A DNA stretch of 60,996 bases from Pseudomonadota bacterium (GTDB lineage Bacteria > Desulfobacterota > Desulfovibrionia > Desulfovibrionales > Desulfovibrionaceae), in NCBI GenBank assembly GCA_018817515.1, contig JAHIUD010000017.1, positions 1 to 60,996 on the forward strand. Reading direction: 5' to 3'. A model generated the notes under the pieces. That model saw only the letters and a list, made by a program, of their open reading frames with translations. It made no database searches and was not told where the DNA came from. Position 1 is the stretch's first letter, and the number at the start of each line of letters is the position of its first letter. Positions 54,843-60,996 of the stretch are shown here, one piece after another. The translations under genes were made by a program, and so were the position numbers.

Positions 54843-55421
54843 CTACGGTTCGGGGTCCGGGTCGGGCAGGTCCTGGATGATGACCACGTCCTGGATCTCC
54901 GGCGTGCCGTCCGCCGGGGCCAGGTCCATGTCCACGCCCGCCACGGCGAAATCGTCCAGGGTGTCGGCGTCCACCAGGCCGGGGCTGGTCTCGTAGTCGG
55001 CCTCGAACTCCAGGGACGCGCAGCCAGACTCGGTGCGGCCCTCACCCACAAGGCCGATGGTGGTGCGCATCAGGGCGCTGTCCGAGGCAGTTCCGCCCAG
55101 GGTGGGGTCGGCCATGAGCAAGTCCTCGACCTGCTTGGCCAGGGCGTCCAGGGCATCGTCCAGGGCGTCGTTCTTCTCCACCAGGCAGTCCACCACCACG
55201 TTGACGGTGCGTTCGTACTTGCGCGGCGAGGCATCGGCCAGGGGCGAGGATTCCTCCGTGGTGTAGACGCCGATGGCCGGGAGGTCGCGCGAGCTGACGT
55301 GCCGCACGCGCGAGGGCCAGACCCGCGTGCCCGCGTCGGTCTTGGACAGGAGCAGGGCCACCACGGCCTCGCGGATGAGCTGGCGCGGGTGCTTGGCAAC
55401 GGGTGCGGGCGTGGGGCTCAT
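54843..55421 (-). CDS. Tail terminator-like / minor tail protein
   Basis: The protein has 192 aa. LIREAVVALLLSKTDAGTRVWPSRVRHVSS and DLPAIGVYTTEE match the minor-tail-U/tail-terminator type. The C terminus is acidic (DPDPEP). It overlaps the preceding connector gene by 4 bp. Confidence 0.75.
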   Translation of the reverse strand: MSPTPAPVAKHPRQLIREAVVALLLSKTDAGTRVWPSRVRHVSSRDLPAIGVYTTEESSPLADASPRKYERTVNVVVDCLVEKNDALDDALDALAKQVEDLLMADPTLGGTASDSALMRTTIGLVGEGRTESGCASLEFEADYETSPGLVDADTLDDFAVAGVDMDLAPADGTPEIQDVVIIQDLPDPDPEP

Positions 55422-55756
55422 GTGGTCACCTCATGCAGCAGGAAGGTGGTCATGCCCTGGCCATCGGGCTTGGGCAGGGTGATGCGAAAGGTGCGGCTGC
55501 GGATGACCAGGCGGTCCGTCTCCGCCGGGTATTCCGGCAAGTCGGTGCTGCGCAGGTGCACAGCCGGGCCGGTGCTGCCGATGGACATGCGCGAATGCGG
55601 GTCCACTTCCTGGTAGGCCTCGTCGTAAAAGCCCTTAAGCGTAACGGACTCAAGGTCTTCATCGCCGGGGATGTACTCCACGGGCTCGTCCAGGCCGCCC
55701 AGCTCGAAGATGGCGTCCAGGTCATGGCCCAACATGGCCAGCAGCGCGCCGCTCAC
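55418..55756 (-). CDS. Head-tail joining protein
   Basis: The protein has 112 aa from a GTG at 55756 that overlaps the previous stop (GTGA). The sequence LGHDLDAIFELGGLDEPVEY and RLVIRSRTFRITLPKPDG is a beta-rich connector pattern, as in lambda FII-like proteins. Its size and location between GPZ-like and tail-terminator genes fit. Confidence 0.7.
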   Translation of the reverse strand: MSGALLAMLGHDLDAIFELGGLDEPVEYIPGDEDLESVTLKGFYDEAYQEVDPHSRMSIGSTGPAVHLRSTDLPEYPAETDRLVIRSRTFRITLPKPDGQGMTTFLLHEVTT

Positions 55757-56412
55757 CGTCCACCTCCGGGGAGGTGGACCACCTGGTGGGCCAGCTCTTT
55801 GCGGAAGCGGGCATCCGCCGCTTTCAGGATGTACTGTTGCCGGGTGGTGCGGGCGTAGAAGGCCTGGAGGCTGGGCCCGGTCTCGGCGATGATGGGCAGG
55901 CGGCCAGCGCCCAGGCGTGCGAACACGCCAAGCTTGCCGGACTTTTGGCCACGGACGGTGAAAATATTGGAACGCCCGTCGACCTGGGGCTCGTTGCCGA
56001 AGGTCTTGCCGCCGGGCGCAAGGCGGTAGCTCACGGGCTTGTACTGCGCTGGCAGGCGGCGCTTCTGCGCGGTTTGGCGCAGGGGCGTGATCTTGAACTC
56101 GGTCAAGGGCAGGCGGCCGGAGCTGACATGCACCAGGCCGTCGCACAGGGTGTGCGACTTCCACCAAGCCGTGCGCACGGAAATGCCCTTGCGGATGGTT
56201 CCGGCCTTGAGCACCGTGCGGCTGCGCAGATCGGCCACGATGTCCGTCCTGGTGCCATTCAGCGCCTTGTTGATGGAGCGCGTGAGGGCCTTGCGCTCGC
56301 CACCTGCCACGCTGGCCAGGGCGGACAGCTCGGCACGGAGCTGGCCCTCGTCAAAGGTGAGGGACAGGGCCAGCCGGGGCTGGATGTTCGGCAGGGCTGC
56401 GGCCTTGCTCAT
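55753..56412 (-). CDS. Minor tail protein Z (GPZ)-like
   Basis: The protein has 219 aa from 56412. ALTRSINKALNGTRTDIVADLRSRTVLKAGTIRKGI is the family signature. It sits at the head-tail connection. It overlaps the spanin gene by 4 bp. Confidence 0.8.
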   Translation of the reverse strand: MSKAAALPNIQPRLALSLTFDEGQLRAELSALASVAGGERKALTRSINKALNGTRTDIVADLRSRTVLKAGTIRKGISVRTAWWKSHTLCDGLVHVSSGRLPLTEFKITPLRQTAQKRRLPAQYKPVSYRLAPGGKTFGNEPQVDGRSNIFTVRGQKSGKLGVFARLGAGRLPIIAETGPSLQAFYARTTRQQYILKAADARFRKELAHQVVHLPGGGR

Positions 56413-56990
56413 TGCGCCCACCCCATGACCAGCTCCTGGAGCTTGTCGCGCTGGGCCACCAGGCCCTCGCACCAGGCCACGTAGTCCACGTGGTCGGCGA
56501 TGGCGTCGGCTATGGTTGCATTGCCCTGCCCGGAGCCAGCAGCGGCGGCGGGGGCGGCCTGTCCAGCAGCTCCGCCGGAGCCACCAGCTTGGGGCACACC
56601 GGGGGCGGACAAGCGCCGGGCCTGGTTCCACAGCTGCACAGCGTCAGCAGGCAGCACGCAATCAGCAGAAATTTCACGAGTGACATAGACGATCCTCCCG
56701 CGCAGGGTGGTGCGCTGCGCTTCAATGTCGCGCTTGGTGGTGATGAGCTGGGCGGACAAGGCATTGGCGCGCACGGTCTCGGCCTGCTGCTTGAGCGCGG
56801 CTTCGCGCGTGGCCTCGACCAGGTTGGCGCTGTACTCGGCCTGCATCTCGTTGCGGGCGGAGGTTGCGCCGCGCGTCCAGCCCCACCAGCCGCCGCAAAG
56901 CAGGGCCAGCAGAACAGCCACGATGCAGCCCAGGGCCACGATGGCCGTGCGATTGCTGGCTTCAAACGGGTTGCTGAATCCGAACATCAC
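56409..56990 (-). CDS. Inner-membrane spanin (Rz-like)
   Basis: The protein has 193 aa. An N-terminal anchor (IVALGCIVAVLLALLCGGWW) is followed by a periplasmic coiled coil (ANLVEATREAALKQQAETVRANALSAQLITTKRDIEAQRT), then an Ala/Gly-rich linker. It would bridge to the outer spanin to fuse the two membranes at lysis. An outer spanin gene lies within it in another frame. Confidence 0.8.
   Translation of the reverse strand: MMFGFSNPFEASNRTAIVALGCIVAVLLALLCGGWWGWTRGATSARNEMQAEYSANLVEATREAALKQQAETVRANALSAQLITTKRDIEAQRTTLRGRIVYVTREISADCVLPADAVQLWNQARRLSAPGVPQAGGSGGAAGQAAPAAAAGSGQGNATIADAIADHVDYVAWCEGLVAQRDKLQELVMGWAQ
56510..56686 (-). CDS. Outer-membrane spanin lipoprotein (Rz1-like), nested in the inner spanin gene
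   Basis: The protein has 58 aa and starts at 56686 after GGGAGGATCGTCT. The lipobox is LTLCSC, and the mature peptide is Pro-rich (PPPVCPKLVAPAELLDRPPPPP), as in Rz1. The gene lies wholly within the inner spanin gene in a different frame, as in lambda. This is a strong match by architecture. Confidence 0.85.
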   Translation of the reverse strand: MSLVKFLLIACCLLTLCSCGTRPGACPPPVCPKLVAPAELLDRPPPPPLLAPGRAMQP

Positions 56991-57643
56991 AGCACCCCCT
57001 CGACGCTCACGCCCGGACCCCAGGAGAGGTAGAGCGGCTGGTGGCGCAGCAGGATCCTGCGCGGGTAGTCGCGGTTCTCGCGGTAAAATTGGAGCGCGCG
57101 GCCCGAGTTCGCGGCCTCGACCTGGCCGAACCAGGCCTGATGGTCCAGGCCCTGGGCCTTGGCCTTGGCGCGGTCGCGGATGATCCAGCCCGGCCCGCCG
57201 TTGTAGGCTGCCAGGGCAAAGGCCCAGCGGTCGGCAGGGCTCGCGCCGGTGAACATGCCAAGCAGGCGCGCGTCATACCGGCACAGGGCCAAGAGAGCCC
57301 AGCGGGGGTCCAGCGGTTGCTCGCTGCCCAGCTCTGCCGGGTACATGCGGGCCATGGTCTTGACCGTGTCCGGCGTGAACTGCGCCAGGCCAGAGGCATA
57401 GGCGCTGCGGGCGGTGGGTCGCCAGGCGCTCTCCTGGTGGACCTGGGCCGCCAGCACGGCGATGGGCGCGCCCATGCCGAAAACAAAGCGCGCGCTGCGC
57501 ACCAGGTCGCGGCGGTAGCGCTCGGCCTGGGGCGGGTAGCTTGCCCCGTGGGCGCGCACCGGCGAGAGCAGGTAGCCGATGATGGCCGCCAGCAGCACGG
57601 CCAGCACCAGGAAAGCGAAGGCGCGGCGCTCGGAGCGGCTCAC
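56987..57643 (-). CDS. Lytic transglycosylase, phage endolysin
   Basis: The protein has 218 aa. An N-terminal membrane or signal-anchor helix (AFLVLAVLLAAIIGYLL) is followed by an SLT domain: the catalytic Glu in HQESAWRP, then SGLAQFTPDT and AYNGGPGWI. It cleaves peptidoglycan at lysis. It overlaps holin-like and spanin genes by 4 bp each. Confidence 0.9.
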   Translation of the reverse strand: MSRSERRAFAFLVLAVLLAAIIGYLLSPVRAHGASYPPQAERYRRDLVRSARFVFGMGAPIAVLAAQVHQESAWRPTARSAYASGLAQFTPDTVKTMARMYPAELGSEQPLDPRWALLALCRYDARLLGMFTGASPADRWAFALAAYNGGPGWIIRDRAKAKAQGLDHQAWFGQVEAANSGRALQFYRENRDYPRRILLRHQPLYLSWGPGVSVEGVL

Positions 57644-57945
57644 AGCGCCAGCCCTCCGGCAATCATGGTGGCCGCGATGACGATTGCCCGGCGCAACTCA
57701 CGGAGCATGCGCTCATGGCTGGTGATGGCGTCACCGGGGCGCGAGCGGCAGAAGACTACCATATCGGCCACCAGGCCCTGCACCAGGAACGCGCCGATGG
57801 TCCAGGCCTTGTAGGATGTCACCAGCATGTTGGCCTTGCCGTCGGGCAGGGCGGCGAACACGAACGCGCCCAGCAGCACGGCGATGGCCAGCAAACCAAG
57901 CAGCTGGCCGGGGCGGGAAATCTTGAGGCGGGAAAGGGCGCTCAT
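57640..57945 (-). CDS. Holin-like membrane protein
   Basis: The protein has 101 aa with three hydrophobic segments (about 13-31, 45-65 and 87-101) and a charged middle loop. It lies next to the transglycosylase and spanins, the usual place of the holin. The call rests on topology and position. Confidence 0.65.
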   Translation of the reverse strand: MSALSRLKISRPGQLLGLLAIAVLLGAFVFAALPDGKANMLVTSYKAWTIGAFLVQGLVADMVVFCRSRPGDAITSHERMLRELRRAIVIAATMIAGGLAL

Positions 57946-58178
57946 TTGGGGCCTCCGTTGTCGTTGAGAATGGCTTCTTTCTTATCCGCAGGCATCGTCG
58001 AGTGGGTGATGAGCGAGCGGAGCATCCGCATCATGCGGGCATGGTCCTCGTTGTCTTTCTCGTGGCGCTTGTCGCAATCCTCGCAGTCGACCTTCCCCTT
58101 CCCTGTGAAATGCTTCACCACCAGACCCGAGAAGGTGCTGGCCACCAGGGCAATGAGGGCGGTCTCGAGAAATGTCAT
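57942..58178 (-). CDS. Small membrane protein of the lysis cassette
   Basis: The protein has 78 aa. One N-terminal membrane helix (FLETALIALVASTFSGLVV) is followed by a CEDCDKRHEKDNEDH segment, with a CxxC, and a charged end. It overlaps the holin-like gene by 4 bp. It could be a second holin or antiholin; not recognised. Confidence 0.65.
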   Translation of the reverse strand: MTFLETALIALVASTFSGLVVKHFTGKGKVDCEDCDKRHEKDNEDHARMMRMLRSLITHSTMPADKKEAILNDNGGPK

Positions 58179-58256
58179 GCGCCGTCCTTTTGGTTTGGCC
58201 CGCCCCAGCTATGCGCCGGGGGCCGGGGCGGGCCTGGTCAGGGGGAGGTGTCGTTC

Positions 58257-58805
58257 TTACGCCCTGGAACGGAGCAGCGCTGCCAGCCAGCCGGGGGACA
58301 GGGACTCCACGCCCTCGAGCGCGCCCTTCTTCTTGGCCGCCTGGACAATGGGCTCGTAGACCTTGCGCTCGCCTTCGCGGTTCAGCTCCACGCCGACCAG
58401 CACGATGCGCGGGTAGCCCATGGCCTTGCCGATGAGGGCGGCGAACATGGCGCTGCTGGCGCAAGCGCGGTCCAGCTGCACCACGGCGTCAAGCTCGCCC
58501 TCCACCCCTTCGGGGAGCGGGTCATTGCAGATAACGCAGGGCCGGGCCTTCTTGTTCTTGCGGGCCTTCACCCAGCCGGAGATCTCGGTCTCCTGGGCGC
58601 TGACGGCCAGGAAAAGGGAGCCGGGGTACAAGGTGATGACCCTGTTGACAGCGGCCACGTCGCACGGGGTCTCCTTGGCGAAGGCCGCAGCCGCCTCGAT
58701 GCCGCCGGGGGCGGAGCCGACCACAAGCAGCACGTCTTTGGTGCGCACGGGCAGCTCGCCATCGATGACGTTCAGCATGTAGTTGCCGATGAGGATCTTG
58801 CTCAT
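58257..58805 (-). CDS. Unrecognised Rossmann-like phage protein
   Basis: The protein has 182 aa. VLLVVGSAPGGIEAA resembles a nucleotide-binding loop, and RIVLVGVELNREGERKVYEP resembles the late strand of DUF115-type or sialyltransferase-like proteins; a CVICNDP segment lies between. No family is firmly assigned. It stands between the capsid module and the lysis module, 9 bp after DUF2190 and 78 bp before the small membrane protein gene. Confidence 0.65.
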   Translation of the reverse strand: MSKILIGNYMLNVIDGELPVRTKDVLLVVGSAPGGIEAAAAFAKETPCDVAAVNRVITLYPGSLFLAVSAQETEISGWVKARKNKKARPCVICNDPLPEGVEGELDAVVQLDRACASSAMFAALIGKAMGYPRIVLVGVELNREGERKVYEPIVQAAKKKGALEGVESLSPGWLAALLRSRA

Positions 58806-58814
58806 GTCGGCCCC

Positions 58815-59168
58815 CTACGCGTTCAGCTTGATCTGGACCGTGGCGTCGCCGCTGGCGGCAGCGGCATAGGCCCGGCCAGCCAGGGTGTTGCCGCTGTCCG
58901 TGGTGGTGAGCGCGCCGGTCTGGGTCGCGCCGACAACCGGGTTGCCGTCGGCGTCCCAGTAGACCAGCGCGCCCTGGCCGATGGCGCCGGTGGCCTTGGG
59001 CAGCTCGTACACGCCCTCGATGGCCAGGACGCCTTCGGTGTCGTCGGCGATGATGCCGCAAGCCACGCCCAGGGTGGCGCCCACGAGCACGGGAGAGCCG
59101 GAGGCGATCTCCGCGCCGGTCTCGTTCAGGTAGGTCAGGCTGTCGCCTTCGCAGATAGAATTCAGCAT
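58815..59168 (-). CDS. Capsid decoration protein, DUF2190
   Basis: The protein has 117 aa. ICEGDSLTYLNETGAEIASGSPVLVG, GVLAIEGVYELPKATG and GQGALVYWDADG are the DUF2190 pattern of capsid cement proteins. It follows the capsid gene by 27 bp. Confidence 0.88.
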   Translation of the reverse strand: MLNSICEGDSLTYLNETGAEIASGSPVLVGATLGVACGIIADDTEGVLAIEGVYELPKATGAIGQGALVYWDADGNPVVGATQTGALTTTDSGNTLAGRAYAAAASGDATVQIKLNA

Positions 59169-59195
59169 GGGGAGTCTCCTTATGGTTCCGGCTGC

Positions 59196-60996
59196 TTACT
59201 TGCCGGGGTTCTTCTGAAGGCCACGGAAGTCCACCAGGCCGACGCCAACCACCTGCTTGACCTTGAGGGCGATGACGTCACGCCGGAATTCCTCGTCCTC
59301 GGTCAGGATGGGGGCCTGATTGCCGTCCAGGAAAGCCACTTCGATGGTGGGAATCTGGTTGGGAGCGGTGGCGGTGTACCAGGCGTCCACATCGGCTGCG
59401 TCAAGGCAGGCGTCCACCACGGGTTGCAGCTTGCCCGCCCAGGGGTTGGTCACGCCTGCGGACATGGTGGCCTCGGGCAGGGCAGCGGAGCGCAGAATGA
59501 TGTCCGCAGAGGTCTCGTACTTGGTGGGCAGCAGCAGGAACGCGGGAGCTGCTCCCAGCACGGCACCGTTCAAGCCCTTTTGCTTCCGCTGCATCTGGCG
59601 CATGTAAGACAGGATGTCGGAGGTAATGCCGCCGAGGTTTGCCGCGCCGCTGGCCAGGTTTTTGTGGTCGGCGTGGAACAGGGTCTTGCCGGTTTCCGTC
59701 ATCACCGGGTTGGAGGTGATGAGGGAGTAGACCAGCTGGTTGACCTTGCGCCCGGCGGCAGCGCCCAGGAGCTGCGGCATGCGCGTGAAGGCGCCGGTAT
59801 CGTCGTTGACGATGGCTTCCTCGGTGATGTGCAGGACCTTGCCGAACTTGGCCAGCCGGTAGGATTCGCGCTTGTCCTTGAGCGCGCCGTTCTTGTACTC
59901 GCCGCCGGGCAGCACCAGATCCAGGTCCGGGGCCTCAGACAGGGAGATGCCGTGGATCTCTTTGTAGTCGCTGGCGGAGATGATGCTGGCGAACGTGCGG
60001 TAGGTGGACGGGGCCTCGGCATAGGCGGCCAGCAGGTTCTTGTTGATGGCGTCCATGGCGATGGACTGGAAGTCGCTGGTGCCCATGGGACCGGCGGAAA
60101 GGACGATGACCTTACGGGCCACCTGGCTGGCGGTCATGCCGTCCGGATTGACGCCCTGGCGGCGCAGGCACTCGCGGCCAAGCTCCACCAGGGAGAGGCC
60201 ACGGAAGCGCTCATGGCCGGGGGCGGGCTTGTCGACCTTCTGGCCCAGGCGCATGCGCAGGCCATGGCCAGCGGCCAGGCGGAACTTGTCAGCCTCGTCC
60301 GCGCCCATGACCAGCACGCCGGTGCCCACGGGCGGGTTCTTGCCAGCGGCCAGCTCCAGGAGCTTTTCCGTGGCGGCGGCCTTGGACAGGCCCAGGGCCA
60401 TGACGGGCTGGATCTCGTCCATGGACAGGCCCAGGGTCTTGCCGTGGGTCAGCAGGGCGGCGGCATTCTGGGACGCCTCGGCGGCGGCCAGCTTGGCACC
60501 TTCGGCCTTGGCCGCGTCAAGAGCGGCGGTGTCGGGTGCCGTGGCCGGGGGAGCGGCCGGGGGCGGGGTGCCAGCACCGGGCTGGCCGGAGAGGTTCTGG
60601 GAATCAGGGGCGTCTTTGGGGTGCATGGTGTTGTCCTCCGGGGAAAGGGTTTTGCCGCCCGCGCTCATTGCGATGGCGGCGGTGTCGTCATCTGCCCCGA
60701 AGGGCACGAAAGAGACCTCGAACACTGTGGATTCAAGCCAGACGTCGCAGGGGCCTTCGATGGTCTGGCCGTTGACCTTGTGGGTTGCGCCTTTGTCCAC
60801 GTGCAGGACCTTGACGCCCTGGACGCCGATGGAGGCCTGCCAGGGGAAGCCCTCGCGGGCGTGCTCCAGCACCTCCGGGCCCTTGGACGTGGGCACGCGG
60901 GAGAACTCACCGGCCACAAAGAAGCCGCTGGCGTCCTGGCTGCTTTTGTCGATGGTGCCGACGATGGACCCGCTGTAGTGGCCGTGCAGGCAGGGC
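59196..60996 (-). CDS. Prohead protease/major capsid protein fusion (N terminus outside the window)
   Basis: The frame is open to the window end, 26 codons beyond the first in-window start codon. The N-terminal part (GFPWQASIGVQGVKVLHVDKG, FEVSFVPFGADDDTAAIA) is the end of a U35-type prohead protease. A Pro/Ala-rich linker and a helical scaffold-like region follow (residues about 120-210 of the visible part). The C-terminal 320 residues (AINKNLLAAYAEAPSTYRTF, HITEEAIVNDDTGAFTRMPQ, LFHADHKNLASG) are the Mu-like major capsid domain. It builds the procapsid and frees itself by processing. Confidence 0.88.
   Translation of the reverse strand, partial: PCLHGHYSGSIVGTIDKSSQDASGFFVAGEFSRVPTSKGPEVLEHAREGFPWQASIGVQGVKVLHVDKGATHKVNGQTIEGPCDVWLESTVFEVSFVPFGADDDTAAIAMSAGGKTLSPEDNTMHPKDAPDSQNLSGQPGAGTPPPAAPPATAPDTAALDAAKAEGAKLAAAEASQNAAALLTHGKTLGLSMDEIQPVMALGLSKAAATEKLLELAAGKNPPVGTGVLVMGADEADKFRLAAGHGLRMRLGQKVDKPAPGHERFRGLSLVELGRECLRRQGVNPDGMTASQVARKVIVLSAGPMGTSDFQSIAMDAINKNLLAAYAEAPSTYRTFASIISASDYKEIHGISLSEAPDLDLVLPGGEYKNGALKDKRESYRLAKFGKVLHITEEAIVNDDTGAFTRMPQLLGAAAGRKVNQLVYSLITSNPVMTETGKTLFHADHKNLASGAANLGGITSDILSYMRQMQRKQKGLNGAVLGAAPAFLLLPTKYETSADIILRSAALPEATMSAGVTNPWAGKLQPVVDACLDAADVDAWYTATAPNQIPTIEVAFLDGNQAPILTEDEEFRRDVIALKVKQVVGVGLVDFRGLQKNPGK

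Larger units (their letters stand above)
38405..60996. mobile_element. Prophage with tyrosine integrase and Mu-type tail, inserted in selC; right end outside the window
   Basis: The left boundary is the selC remnant. Order: integrase, excisionase-like gene, CII/Cro/CI-type switch, a zinc-finger cassette, a terminator, then a leftward late operon with TraR, tail fibre, baseplate, tape measure, tail chaperone, tube, sheath, connectors, lysis genes and capsid. Tail proteins follow Mu gp41-gp48, gpN and gpP in kind and order, yet no Mu transposase is present. Portal, terminase and replication genes are not in the window. Confidence 0.92.

Noticed and set aside
38405-60996. CRISPR arrays or anti-CRISPR genes in the prophage
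   Set aside because: No regularly spaced repeats were seen; small unknown proteins cannot be called anti-CRISPRs from sequence alone.

Overview
The window is GC-rich, densely coded bacterial DNA. Gene content (sigma-54 activator, PaaI/TatD/rhamnose genes, a selenocysteine tRNA, a Mu-type prophage) suggests a Desulfovibrionaceae-like sulfate reducer of the Desulfobacterota. This is inferred from gene content only; no marker gene settles it.

Layout. 1-5.3 kb (minus strand): a partial exported AMIN-like protein, a sigma-54 activator without a receiver domain, an NCS2 permease with a degenerate ATPase-like tail, and a COG2509 FAD-dependent dehydrogenase. 5.6-11.2 kb (plus strand): an EF-hand protein, an ECF sigma / short membrane protein / Spy-CnrX-like cassette, glnS, and a MarR regulator plus flavin reductase whose upstream regions share an operator-like motif. 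11.2-21.7 kb: two divergent glycosyltransferase genes, a SulP transporter with zinc ribbon, STAS and cyclic-nucleotide-binding domains, then a minus-strand run of rfbB, rfbD, a GT4 glycosyltransferase, tatD and a thioesterase, followed by trmL and tRNA-Val(CAC).

22.3-37.7 kb holds a complete-looking Pel exopolysaccharide locus in two convergent arms. The plus arm is pelC, pelA-hydrolase, pelA-deacetylase, pelB-TPR, pelB-barrel, pelD and an EAL-like/HDOD gene. The minus arm is pelE, pelF, pelG and a pelX-like epimerase. Both pelA and pelB are split into two overlapping genes. PelD keeps the RxxD c-di-GMP site but has lost GGDEF. A sigma-54-like promoter lies upstream of pelC and a sigma-70-like promoter upstream of pelE.

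38.4 kb to the right edge is a prophage inserted in selC (tRNA-Sec), whose 3' part remains at the left junction. It has a tyrosine integrase and a lysogeny switch, a small zinc-finger/membrane-protein cassette, and a long leftward late operon: TraR-like protein, tail fibre, Mu-type baseplate, tape measure, a frameshifted tail chaperone, tube, sheath, head-tail connectors, nested spanins, lysozyme-like transglycosylase, holin candidates, DUF2190 protein and a prohead protease/major capsid fusion cut by the window end. Portal, terminase and the intact selC copy should lie to the right.
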